From Bog-159 sp050011755 (GTDB lineage: Bacteria > Acidobacteriota > Terriglobia > Bryobacterales > Bryobacteraceae): a DNA stretch of 17,423 nt. Position 1 is the stretch's first letter, and the number at the start of each line of letters is the position of its first letter. The stretch covers positions 1 to 17,423 of the forward strand of contig JBEKIM010000099.1 in the NCBI GenBank assembly GCA_050011755.1, read 5' to 3'. The notes beneath the pieces were generated by a model, which did no database searches, was not told where the DNA came from, and was given only the letters and a program-made list of their open reading frames with translations. This document shows positions 1 through 6,846 of this stretch, in pieces. Made by a program: the position numbers and the translations under genes.

Positions 1-410
1 TCGTCGATTCATCGTTGAAGACGAGGATGGCTGAACGCGTTTTGCAGATGCTCGATCAGACGCAGGAGAAATTTGTCTCGCGTTTCACGGTGCAAACCGG
101 GCCTCGCATACAAATTGTTCAGGCGGACGATGTGGACTGGATTGGAGCTGCCGGGGATTATGCGGAACTGCACGCGCACGGCCGCGCTTACCTGCTGCGC
201 GAAACGATGGCCTCGCTGGAGCAGAGGCTCAATCCGGCGAATTTTCTTCGCATCCATCGTTCCCGAATCGTGCGGGTGGAAAACATCGTGGAGCTGCGCT
301 CCATCGAGAATCGGGAATTCATTGTCCGGCTTTCCGATGGCTCCGAACACCGCTCCAGCCGCACACACGCGAACCGTCTGGAACGCTGGTTGTCATCCGG
401 AGGGCAATGA
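1..410 (+). CDS. LytTR-domain response regulator, C-terminal part (5' end outside window)
   Basis: This is the DNA-binding end of a LytTR-family transcriptional regulator. The frame is open to the left edge (first full codon at 3), so the TTG at 15 is probably not the true start and an upstream receiver domain is likely cut off by the window. A short helical linker is followed by the LytTR domain from about codon 80 of the window. Recognisable pieces are VDWIGAAGDYAELHAHG, LLRETMASLEQRL, FLRIHRSRIVRVENI and a basic tail ending SSRTHANRLERWL, all in the order usual for LytTR domains. Such proteins bind promoter DNA as the output of a two-component system. The last 338 bp of the coding region, with two bases beyond the stop, recur almost unchanged at 2314-2653. 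The family is clear; the target genes and the full architecture cannot be seen. Confidence 0.85.
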   Translation, partial: VDSSLKTRMAERVLQMLDQTQEKFVSRFTVQTGPRIQIVQADDVDWIGAAGDYAELHAHGRAYLLRETMASLEQRLNPANFLRIHRSRIVRVENIVELRSIENREFIVRLSDGSEHRSSRTHANRLERWLSSGGQ

Positions 411-412
411 CG
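73..412 (+). repeat. Direct repeat, copy 1 (340 bp, LytTR coding)
   Basis: Bases 73-412 match 2314-2653 at a constant offset of 2241 with five substitutions and no gaps (335 of 340 identical by eye). The differences are at 80, 195, 222, 322 and 326. The match begins inside the LytTR gene and ends two bases after its stop codon, so only the DNA-binding end of the gene is duplicated. Confidence 0.93.
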
Positions 413-435
413 TCCCCCGGAAGCGGAAACCGCCC

Positions 436-455
436 GCTTGCCAAGGCTGGCAAGC
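436..455. repeat. Perfect 8-4-8 hairpin
   Basis: GCTTGCCA (436-443) pairs perfectly with TGGCAAGC (448-455) across a four-base loop, 26 bp after the LytTR stop codon. There is no run of T after it on either strand, so a classical intrinsic terminator is unlikely. It has the same 8-base stem and 4-base loop layout as two hairpins near 13423-13540, which suggests a dispersed extragenic palindrome. Confidence 0.6.
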
Positions 456-487
456 TCGCGGAGACTGTCGAACAAGGTGCACAAGTG

Positions 488-555
488 TTGCCGGAGATCG
501 CCTGGCCGATCCACAGCTTGCGGAAATCGGGATCGAGCCTAAATCCGTTCCCCAC
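488..555 (-). pseudogene. Remnant of the start of an MFS-type transporter
   Basis: On the minus strand a GTG at 555-553 has a GGAG ribosome binding site five bases upstream (564-561). It opens a frame reading VGNGFRLDPDFRKLWIGQAIS. The pattern 'L-x-x-DFRxLWxGQxIS' is typical of the cytoplasmic N-terminus and first helix of major facilitator superfamily permeases. After about 21 codons the similarity stops, and the sequence runs into the hairpin at 436-455 and the LytTR gene end. A TATACT hexamer at 581-576 could be its old -10 box. I infer a truncated gene start left by a rearrangement. The match is short, so another membrane protein or chance is possible. Confidence 0.35.
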
Positions 556-657
556 TCTTTCTCCAGTGTCACACAAGTATATTGACCATTTGTGTCTGCA
601 CACCTAGGCATTACAGGGCGTCGCGGAACATTTTCGGCGGTTTCCGCGATTTGCTCC

Positions 658-686
658 TTGACCCCACCTATAAATTGGTCCATACT
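658..686 (+). promoter_or_regulatory. Candidate sigma-70 promoter
   Basis: TTGACC (658-663) and CATACT (681-686) are separated by exactly 17 bp, a good fit to a housekeeping promoter. An AGGAGA (688-693) follows directly but serves no intact frame; it precedes the PQQ-type remnant. The promoter could now drive the gene at 836, giving a leader of roughly 140 bases, or it may belong to a lost gene. Confidence 0.35.
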
Positions 687-703
687 CTAGGAGAGATTTT
701 TAG

Positions 704-811
704 TTTGACGGCGATAAGTGGCTGGCGTCAGTCTTCGGGCTTCCCATCGTGGCAAACGGCAGCGTGTATGTCCCCACGTACGACAACGGCGTCGTGGTGT
801 ACCACCCGTAG
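704..811 (+). pseudogene. C-terminal remnant of a PQQ-type beta-propeller protein
   Basis: The frame beginning at 704, just after a TAG at 701-703, reads 35 codons to a TAG at 809-811. It contains FGLPIVANGSVYVPTYDNGV and then VVYHP. The form 'P-x-VANGxVYVxT...VxVY' is the usual last blade of PQQ-binding-like beta-propeller (quinoprotein-type) repeat proteins, where it often ends the protein. No upstream part of such a gene exists in the window. I therefore read it as the stranded tail of a deleted gene. The stretch is short, so the family call is moderate. Confidence 0.45.
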
Positions 812-824
812 CGGTAACGGCCCC

Positions 825-829
825 AGGAG
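825..829 (+). promoter_or_regulatory. Ribosome binding site for the GloVer-repeat protein
   Basis: AGGAG at 825-829 lies six bases before the ATG at 836-838, which fixes this start over internal candidates. The encoded N-terminus is then a good signal peptide. Confidence 0.7.
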
Positions 830-835
830 CCATCC

Positions 836-2215
836 ATGCAATTACTAAGGTATGGGCACGCGTCTGCGATCCTTCTGCTTCTCATCGGCAGCAGCGTCGG
901 CGAAGCGTGGGGGCAGTCCGGTCCCTCGACACCGGCGGCTAACAAAGGCACCATCACGCTGCTCACCGGGTTCGGCGCGCAGGGATATGACGAGCCGGGG
1001 CTGCTCGTCGAGGTTTCGCCCGGCAAGTTCGTGGGCATAGCCGTTGGCGACAACGCCATCGCATTTACGCTGACCAGCCAGGGCGCCGTCTCCACGTTGT
1101 ATACGTTTCCGACTAATGCAGGGCCGGCCCAACAATTGGTGCAGGCAATAAACGGGAGGATCTACGGCACTCAGACCCTCCCGTTAGCAAATTTCAGCCT
1201 GGGCCCCGGCGGGGGCGCGAAGACATATCAACCGACAACGGCCTTCCCCCCGATCTTCTCGACCCAGTTGCCGGACGGCAGCCTGTACGGGACGGAGTGG
1301 GCGGGCAACGGGCACAACGCGCTCGTGCAGATGACGATAGATGGCACGGAAACTGTTCTACACAACTTCTCCGCCACGGAGGGTACGCCGTACGGCCTGC
1401 CCATACGCGCATCCGACGGCAATTTCTATGGCATTTCCGCGGTCGGCATCGGCCCCGGCCGGTACTCGACTTCGGCGATGGTCTATCGCGTAACTCCCCA
1501 AGGCGACCTCACGATCACGGCGACCTATCCGGACGGCCATCCCGGTTACGCTGTCGGAACCTTCAGCGAGTACCTGGTGCAGGCCGGCAATGGCATGCTA
1601 TACGGCACGGCCGCGATGGGCGGCAAGAACCGCGGCGGAGCTATCTTCCAGCTTTCGCTCGACGGCAGCTACAAGCTGCTATACGAATTCGCCGGCTCCG
1701 TTTCGGGACTTCCTACGTTCCTTACTGTGGCGAGCGACGGAAACATATACGGCGTGGCGCAGGGCCAGTATCAATTCGGCGGCCCCAGCTCTCTGTTCCG
1801 AGTTACTCCGGCCGGCCAGTTCGAGACACTTCAGTATCTCAGCGGGCTACAGATCGGCACCTGTCCCTGCTGGTTGACGGAGGGCAGCGACGGCTTGTTC
1901 TATGGCACCACCATGTCCGGCGGGGAAGGCATCGGCACGGCGTGGACGTGGAACCTGGGCTTGCCCAAACCGCTGCCCAGCCTTAGCGGGTTGCTGCCCG
2001 CAAGCGGCAACGCGGGAACCAGCGTGATTGTCTGGGGCGAAAACCTGCTGGGGGCGACGGGCCTCAGCTTCAATGGAACGCCCGCCGTCACGTTCAGCAA
2101 CATCACTAAGGAGTATGTTTCGGTGACCGTGCCGTCCGGCGCCGCCACCGGCCCGGTTACCGTCACTACTCCAAACGGAACCGCCACTTCACCGATCCTA
2201 TTTACTGTCGAGTAG
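836..2215 (+). CDS. Secreted GloVer-repeat beta-propeller protein with C-terminal IPT/TIG domain
   Basis: This 459-residue protein is predicted to be exported. Residues 1-27 form a signal peptide with a hydrophobic core AILLLLIG and a likely cut after AWGQ. Residues about 40-370 contain about six repeats with the 'D/N-G-x-x-YGT...GG...G-x-hydrophobic' pattern, at about 107, 148, 195, 252, 302 and 353. This is the GloVer (Gloeo/Verruco, TIGR03803) tandem repeat, thought to build a propeller-like fold. Residues 381-458 form an IPT/TIG immunoglobulin-like domain (PSLSGLLPASGNAGTSVIVW, then NGTPAVTF and VTVTTPNGTA). Its molecular role is unknown; such proteins are usually extracellular or surface-bound. 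It is the only intact gene between the two LytTR repeat copies and is surrounded by gene remnants, so it may be a late arrival or the survivor of a rearranged region. Confidence 0.85.
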   Translation: MQLLRYGHASAILLLLIGSSVGEAWGQSGPSTPAANKGTITLLTGFGAQGYDEPGLLVEVSPGKFVGIAVGDNAIAFTLTSQGAVSTLYTFPTNAGPAQQLVQAINGRIYGTQTLPLANFSLGPGGGAKTYQPTTAFPPIFSTQLPDGSLYGTEWAGNGHNALVQMTIDGTETVLHNFSATEGTPYGLPIRASDGNFYGISAVGIGPGRYSTSAMVYRVTPQGDLTITATYPDGHPGYAVGTFSEYLVQAGNGMLYGTAAMGGKNRGGAIFQLSLDGSYKLLYEFAGSVSGLPTFLTVASDGNIYGVAQGQYQFGGPSSLFRVTPAGQFETLQYLSGLQIGTCPCWLTEGSDGLFYGTTMSGGEGIGTAWTWNLGLPKPLPSLSGLLPASGNAGTSVIVWGENLLGATGLSFNGTPAVTFSNITKEYVSVTVPSGAATGPVTVTTPNGTATSPILFTVE

Positions 2216-2303
2216 CGCGGTATCGATCACAATATGCTCGCGATTCCACGGATTGTAATCCCGAGAGACTACGTCTTGCCAAGTGAGGGACCGCGATCCG
2301 GCA

Positions 2304-2651
2304 ATGTCGGATATTGTCTCCCGTTTCACGGTGCAAACCGGGCCTCGCATACAAATTGTTCAGGCGGACGATGTGGACTGGATTGGAGCTGCCGGGGATT
2401 ATGCGGAACTGCACGCGCACGGCCGCGCTTACCTGTTGCGCGAAACGATGGCCTCGCTGGAGTAGAGGCTCAATCCGGCGAATTTTCTTCGCATCCATCG
2501 TTCCCGAATCGTGCGGGTGGAAAACATCGTGGAGCTGCGCTCCATCGAGAATCGGGAATTCACTGTGCGGCTTTCCGATGGCTCCGAACACCGCTCCAGC
2601 CGCACACACGCGAACCGTCTGGAACGCTGGTTGTCATCCGGAGGGCAATGA
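2304..2651 (+). pseudogene. LytTR-domain gene copy 2, interrupted by a nonsense codon
   Basis: An ATG at 2304 opens a frame (MSDIVSRFTVQ...) that joins the LytTR coding sequence in the same register as the left-edge gene. A C-to-T change at 2463 turns the CAG of copy 1 into TAG (2463-2465), cutting the domain in half. The frame then continues open to a TGA at 2649-2651. Compared with copy 1 there are three synonymous changes, one Ile-to-Thr change and the nonsense change. No receiver domain lies upstream and no ribosome binding site is convincing. It is almost certainly non-functional. Downstream it abuts a sigma-54 activator scrap. Confidence 0.85.
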
Positions 2652-2653
2652 CG
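2314..2653 (+). repeat. Direct repeat, copy 2 (340 bp)
   Basis: This is the partner of bases 73-412. Both ends of the match are sharp: before 2314 and after 2653 the two loci share no sequence. The two copies bound a 2241-bp unit carrying the GloVer-repeat gene, so recombination between them would delete that unit or release it as a circle. Confidence 0.93.
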
Positions 2654-2660
2654 GCAGACC

Positions 2661-2741
2661 GGCCGTAAGATCACCGATGCGGCGATGAACTATCGCTGGC
2701 CGGGAAATATCCGAGAATTGCAGAACTTCATCGAGCGCGCA
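2661..2741 (+). pseudogene. Fragment of a sigma-54-dependent activator (AAA+ domain end)
   Basis: The frame reads GRKITDAAMNYRWPGNIREL then QNFIERA. The 'Y-x-WPGN(I/V)RELxNxIERA' block is the diagnostic C-terminal piece of the AAA+ domain of NtrC-type activators. The part before it looks shortened relative to the family, which normally has a longer helix before the tyrosine. Nothing of the ATPase core (GAFTGA, Walker motifs) is present upstream and no HTH follows. The similarity ends at about 2741, where glycosyltransferase similarity on the opposite strand also ends, so a rearrangement joint lies there. Confidence 0.75.
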
Positions 2742-3489
2742 ATATACACGGGCAGGATATGCCGGGCTCCGATGTTTACACTCCCCGCCATTGCTGGAAT
2801 CAGGACCCCAAGAAAGAGGGCCGGCGGAAGACCGCACCAGGTAGCAGAGAGCTTTCTGCAGCCCACGTACAGCCCGGCGGCGCTCAAAATGAGAAACGCA
2901 AGTCGCGTTTTCACCCCAAGTGCGACCGGAAAGTAGGACCACCAGCCTTGAGGCTAAAACGGCCAAAAAGATAACTAGGGTGGCCCTGCCGGTTGTGGGA
3001 CTGCGCAGCTAGAATGCCGGCAAAGAACTCCGGAGCTCCGGAGCGGGCAGTTTGATGTTCCAGGCCGGAACGGTTCCAAACGAGAACCAATATCCTGCCC
3101 ATATAACCACAGCGCCTACCAGCACTGCAAAGGCGAACGTACGAACGGCAAAACCCCAAGTCGCATAAGGGACAGTGTGCGAGCCGGGTCGGGTGACCGC
3201 GGAATAACGTCCCTACCCTCCAAATTGTAATTCGGTTCGCCGAGCGGCCTGACTCCGGCAAGGTATGGCGGGAGCGCCACCGCCGCGCGCGCGGGCGGCG
3301 GCTGCTCGGTTAGGTGTAGATACACGCCCTTGCTTATGTATTGCAGCCTGCACGCAAAGTGGCCGGGCCCGTCTATCGTGAAAGTAAAACGGTATAAGTG
3401 GCGCAAATGCGAATCGTGGCGATACCGATCAGGCAAAGTGCCAGGAGCACGGATTGCCTTCCTAAGAACCGGTCGATGATGCGCGTCAC
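2738..3489 (-). pseudogene. Glycosyltransferase family 39-like membrane protein, multiply frameshifted
   Basis: Read on the minus strand through several frames, this region gives one GT39 (mannosyltransferase/ArnT-like) protein in order. A GTG at 3489 starts VTRIIDRF..LLALCLIGIA..CATYTVL. A shift near 3385 leads to TIDGPGHFACRLQYISKGVY, PPPARAAVALPPYLAG and MRLGVLPF. A shift, probably with a large internal deletion, near 3140 leads to FAVLVGAVVIWAGYWFSFG and WNIKLPAPE. A shift at 3028-3043, caused by a tandem CTCCGGAG, leads to EFFAGILAAQSHNRQGHPSY. A shift near 2948 leads to WWSYFPVALGVKTRLAFLIL, then NIGARHILPVYIA. The C-terminal third is missing; homology ends near 2738 at the sigma-54 fragment. 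Intact relatives transfer a sugar from a polyprenyl-phosphate donor in the membrane. It lies in the same direction as the MBOAT/SGNH genes and may once have belonged to that operon. Confidence 0.8.
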
Positions 3490-3505
3490 GACAAACGTAC
3501 TCCAA

Positions 3506-3694
3506 TCATGTTAGTGCGATGGATCCATGTCCATCAATGCGCGGCTCTCGCACTCTCACCACTAAATATGCCGCAACGGGGGCAGCCAACGCGTAACGGC
3601 TCGATCGCGAACGGCCGGTCTTCGTAGTGGTTTGAGCAAAAGCCGGCAGCGCGGTGCAAAAGCAAAGCAGAGCGATGGCGGCGCGGCTCGGCAT
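3506..3694 (-). CDS. Small predicted secreted peptide, possibly a truncated gene
   Basis: This 62-codon frame starts with ATG at 3694-3692, four bases after the TGA of the SGNH gene (3701-3699), a spacing that suggests translational coupling. The first 21 residues, MPSRAAIALLCFCTALPAFA-Q, form a convincing signal peptide. The remainder (TTTKTGRSRSSRYALAAPVA...) is arginine-rich and matches nothing I recognise. It ends 16 bp before the start of the GT39 pseudogene. Given the decay next door it may be the stump of a longer exported protein that lost its body by frameshift. I am moderately sure that the signal peptide is real and unsure that the product is functional. Confidence 0.4.
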   Translation of the reverse strand: MPSRAAIALLCFCTALPAFAQTTTKTGRSRSSRYALAAPVAAYLVVRVREPRIDGHGSIALT

Positions 3695-3698
3695 CCGG

Positions 3699-5117
3699 TC
3701 AGCGCGCCTCGGCCACGGAATTGCCCGCCAGCACCTGGCGCAATTTGTAGCGGTTCAATCCGGAGGTCAAATCCCGCACGAACGCGGTGGCCACGATACG
3801 CGCGCCGGCCGGTGTGGGATGAATGAAGTCCGCCGAAACCAGTTGAGGATGGTTCTCGTACCAGCGCGCCATGGTGCCCGCGCCCCCCATGGCTTCGAAC
3901 GTGTTGAAAAATCCGCAATGCAGCTCCAAGGCCACGCGGCGCTGAATGTCGACGATGCGAGGTATGGTGGGCAGCGTTTCAATCTCGCCGCCATTCTTCT
4001 GGCCGCGGTCCATGGGACTCATCACCAGTATGGAAGCATTGGGCAGCGCGGCGCGCACACGGCGGATGGCTTCGCGCAGCTCCTTCTCGTATTCGCGGGT
4101 GAGGAAGGCGGCGAATCCGCTTTCGTTGGTGCCGTAATTGAGCACCACCAGGTCGGGATTGCGGTGGCGCAATTCCTCGGCCCAGTGGCTCTCGTTGAAG
4201 ATCAGGGCCGGCACGGTGACGGACGCGCCGTTCAGGCCGATGCTATCGTAGACCACGCCGGTCTTATGCTTCTCCAGGGTGATGCCGAACAGGCGGACCA
4301 GACCTTCGGTGGTGAATTCGAGCGTACCGGTTCCCGGTTTCAGCTCGAAGCGGGCGAACCCGGCGGAGCGGGACGGCGCACTGGTGGCGATGTCGCCGAT
4401 GGACTGGCCGCCGGAGGAAATCGCGATGCTACCGCCATTCGGCTGACGCAGGAACCAGACTTCCAGCCGGGTCTGCGTCGGGTCGTGCAGCATCACCCGG
4501 CTGTAAGCTCCGGTACCGCCCGAGAAGACCACGCCCCCGAGCCCGAACAGGCCATTGCGCAGATCCCAACGCGTGCCCGGGTCCATCTGCCAGCCATGAC
4601 TGGATAGATCCACGCCGCGATGTCCGTACCAGGCCCAAGGCTTGCCGATCAGGGTGAAGCCGTGGCCGGCATCGCCGAAGCGCTTTTGCAGGAGCTGGCG
4701 GGTATCGCCGGTGATGAGGTCGGCCGTGGTGGGCGAATCGCCGTAATGCAGAATGCGGGTGATGGCCATGGGCGTGCCACGCTCGGTGCGCCACAATGCA
4801 GAGTAGAACTGGTCGAGGGCGCCGTTGCGATCGTCCAGTGTGGGACGGCCCGCGAGCAGCTTGGGCGGTAAGACAATGGCCTCGGGCGGGGTATGCGGTT
4901 GCCACGGAAGCAGCGGCGTAAGTTCGGGCGTAAACGCGACAATGGCGTCCGCCGACTGCAAGGTGGGCAACTCCACTCCGTGGACCACGCGCGATAGCCC
5001 GGCCAGAATGAGCGAGAAAGTCAAGATAGTGAGGGCGACGTGGCGCACGCACTCGTGCGTCCCGCGCCCCCACTCCTGGGGACGCCTGCGTGCGTTCTCC
5101 TTGGGGAAGGCGCGCAT
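3699..5117 (-). CDS. SGNH/GDSL-family esterase or O-acyltransferase, membrane-anchored
   Basis: The 472-residue product has one hydrophobic segment at about 27-46 (VALTILTFSLILAGLSRVVHG) that would export it and tether it or be cleaved. The catalytic SGNH blocks are visible: block I YGDSPTTADL with nucleophile Ser128, block III LNYGTNES around Asn331, and block V SADFIHPTPAG with Asp430 and His433. Between blocks I and III lies a long beta-rich insert (about 180-290), as in peptidoglycan O-acetyltransferase/esterase and alginate acetylation proteins. The start is ATG at 5117, one base after the stop of the MBOAT gene, so the two are translationally coupled. The pair resembles PatA/PatB-type and AlgI/AlgJ-type systems, in which the MBOAT moves acyl groups across the membrane and the SGNH protein transfers them to a polymer. 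The actual substrate (peptidoglycan, exopolysaccharide or other) is not shown by the sequence. Confidence 0.8.
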   Translation of the reverse strand: MRAFPKENARRRPQEWGRGTHECVRHVALTILTFSLILAGLSRVVHGVELPTLQSADAIVAFTPELTPLLPWQPHTPPEAIVLPPKLLAGRPTLDDRNGALDQFYSALWRTERGTPMAITRILHYGDSPTTADLITGDTRQLLQKRFGDAGHGFTLIGKPWAWYGHRGVDLSSHGWQMDPGTRWDLRNGLFGLGGVVFSGGTGAYSRVMLHDPTQTRLEVWFLRQPNGGSIAISSGGQSIGDIATSAPSRSAGFARFELKPGTGTLEFTTEGLVRLFGITLEKHKTGVVYDSIGLNGASVTVPALIFNESHWAEELRHRNPDLVVLNYGTNESGFAAFLTREYEKELREAIRRVRAALPNASILVMSPMDRGQKNGGEIETLPTIPRIVDIQRRVALELHCGFFNTFEAMGGAGTMARWYENHPQLVSADFIHPTPAGARIVATAFVRDLTSGLNRYKLRQVLAGNSVAEAR

Positions 5118-5118
5118 G

Positions 5119-6489
5119 TCAGAACCGCGTATACACGAACGGTGCCGCGCCCCGTCCCGCCAGCAGTTGAATGGCTACCACTGCAAGCGCCATGGCGGCC
5201 GCCTGTACATAAAAAGGCGTTCGGCCAAATAAATCGACGGCGCGTTCGTACCAGTTTTTCGGGACAGCCTGGCCGCCGGCGGCCAACAGCGATACCAAAA
5301 TCACGCCGGTGGAGACATTCTGCAGTGAGAAGGTAAGCGATCCGATGCGCTTCAGGATGTCGATGGCCACGCCCGTTGTGGGGCTGCGGAAGAATATCCA
5401 AGTGAGACAGACAAACTGGTAAGTGCAAAAGATGCGGATGGCGCGCGACGCCAGGCCAGGTTCCGGACGCCGCCCGCGCCAAGCCTGCCAGCGGCGGGTT
5501 ACCGCCAGGGCCGCGCCGTGCAGCAGACCCCAGATAGCGAATGGCCAGGTGGCGCCATGCCACAATCCGCCCAGAACCATGGTGATGACCAGATTGAGGT
5601 AGGGCCAGACGCGTGTACGCTTGCCGGGAAGCGAGAAGTAAAGATAGTCGCGCAGCCAGTTGGAGAACGTGATATGCCAGCGGCGCCAGAAATCCGCCAT
5701 ATTCACGGATGTGTAGGGACGGTCGAAATTGATGGGCAGCCGCACGCCCAACAGCAAGCCGCAGCCGCGCGCGATATCGGTGTAGCCCGAGAAATCGTAG
5801 TAAAGCGCCAGTGAGTATACATAGACGGCGGCCAGATTCTCCATGCCGCTGTATAAGTTGGGCGTGTCGAAAACCCGGTTCACCAAATTGCCCGCCAGAT
5901 AGTCGGCGATGAGCAGCTTTTTCAGGAGCCCGAACACGATCAGAAACAAGGCGCGCGATCCATCGGCTGGGACTAAGTCGAATTTCCGGGTGAGCTGTTT
6001 GAGTATCTCGGCGGGACGGGTAATCGGCCCGGCCTGTATTGTGGGGAAGAAGGAAGCCGCCGCCATATAGCCCAGGTAAGTGGAGGCTGCCGGAGTGTCT
6101 TTGCGGTAGATGTCGATCGTGTAGGTGAGAGACTGAAACGCATAGAACGAGAGGCTCAGCGGGAAGACCCAATCCCAAACGGACGGCTGCAGAAACAAGG
6201 TCATGTGGCGGGAAAAGATCAACAGGCCCAGGTTGGCGGCCAGACTTAGCCCGAGAAACAGCCGCCGAACCAATGAGCTTTCGGACGCCTGCATCCCCAT
6301 GCCGGCGAGATAGTCAAGGGTCGAACAGCACGGAATAAGTGCGAGATAGAATAGTCCATATCTTGCACAGAAAAAATAGTTGGCCGCCAGGAGCACGGTC
6401 AAGCGGGCAAGCCGCCAGCCCGACGCCAGCCAATATGCAAGTAAGACGATGATTATGAAGAGGAAATACGCGGCACTGGTGGAGTGCAC
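5119..6489 (-). CDS. MBOAT-family membrane O-acyltransferase
   Basis: This 456-residue multi-span membrane protein is a clear MBOAT of the AlgI/PatA/DltB class. Its conserved blocks in order are FPLSLSFYAFQSLTYTIDIY (109-128), FFPTIQAGPITRP (147-159), YYDFSGYTDIARG (230-242), FWRRWHITFSNWLRDY (267-282) and GGLWHGATWPFAIWGLLHG (307-325). His311 in GGLWHG is the expected catalytic histidine, and His272 in the FWRRWH block is also conserved. Length is normal for the family. The start is GTG at 6489; the closest upstream ATG is out of frame and no strong ribosome binding site is seen. It follows the DUF2752 gene by 33 bp and is coupled to the SGNH gene downstream. It should pass an acyl group, usually acetyl, across the cytoplasmic membrane for surface polymer modification. 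Confidence 0.9.
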   Translation of the reverse strand: MHSTSAAYFLFIIIVLLAYWLASGWRLARLTVLLAANYFFCARYGLFYLALIPCCSTLDYLAGMGMQASESSLVRRLFLGLSLAANLGLLIFSRHMTLFLQPSVWDWVFPLSLSFYAFQSLTYTIDIYRKDTPAASTYLGYMAAASFFPTIQAGPITRPAEILKQLTRKFDLVPADGSRALFLIVFGLLKKLLIADYLAGNLVNRVFDTPNLYSGMENLAAVYVYSLALYYDFSGYTDIARGCGLLLGVRLPINFDRPYTSVNMADFWRRWHITFSNWLRDYLYFSLPGKRTRVWPYLNLVITMVLGGLWHGATWPFAIWGLLHGAALAVTRRWQAWRGRRPEPGLASRAIRIFCTYQFVCLTWIFFRSPTTGVAIDILKRIGSLTFSLQNVSTGVILVSLLAAGGQAVPKNWYERAVDLFGRTPFYVQAAAMALAVVAIQLLAGRGAAPFVYTRF

Positions 6490-6522
6490 AGGGGCATTAT
6501 CTCATACTCGCGGCGGCGCCGC

Positions 6523-6846
6523 TTAAAGGACCCGCCACACGCCATACGCCGCAAACGCGGTCACGCCGCCCTTCCACAGCCATGCGCGCATTCCGCCATT
6601 CCAAAACAGCGCGAACAACATCGCAAACGCCAGCGGGCTGAGCGCGTTGAAGTGTACCGCTTCCGCCCAATGCCCTTTCGCCAGCGCGAACAACGCGCGG
6701 GTGAGGCCGCACAGCGGGCAGGGCCGTCCGGTGAGCCTGTGGAATCCGCAGAGGCGCACGGCCGGGTAGGCTGGCACGGTGAAGTACCACAGCGCGCCGA
6801 ACAAGGCCATCGCCGCCGCCGCGCGGCGCACCGCCGAAGCCGTCAC
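6523..6846 (-). CDS. DUF2752 family membrane protein
   Basis: This 107-residue protein carries the DUF2752 signature: a first helix ALFGALWYFTVPAYP, then RLCGFHRLTGRPCPLCGLTR (31-50) with the CPxCGxTR core, and two more hydrophobic segments after HFNALSPLAF. The function of the family is unknown. The start is the GTG at 6846-6844, whose GTGA overlaps the TGA stop of the zinc-ribbon gene by four bases. The longer frame that continues upstream is only a shadow of that gene and is rejected. The close coupling suggests that the two small membrane proteins act together or are made in fixed ratio. Confidence 0.85.
   Translation of the reverse strand: MTASAVRRAAAAMALFGALWYFTVPAYPAVRLCGFHRLTGRPCPLCGLTRALFALAKGHWAEAVHFNALSPLAFAMLFALFWNGGMRAWLWKGGVTAFAAYGVWRVL

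Noticed and set aside
407..607. Plus-strand 66-codon frame after the LytTR gene
   Set aside because: It has no ribosome binding site and no family features; the minus strand here gives a better reading as an MFS remnant.
658..700. End of an insertion sequence near 658-700
   Set aside because: The abrupt joint at PQQ-remnant DNA suggested one, but no transposase, terminal inverted repeat or target duplication could be matched.
3654..4607. Long plus-strand open frame of 317 codons
   Set aside because: It is antisense to the SGNH gene, has no recognisable domain, and its composition follows the codon bias of the real gene on the other strand.
5021..6178. 385-codon minus-strand frame inside the MBOAT gene
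   Set aside because: It overlaps the well-supported MBOAT and SGNH frames and has only low-complexity Arg/His/Pro-rich content.
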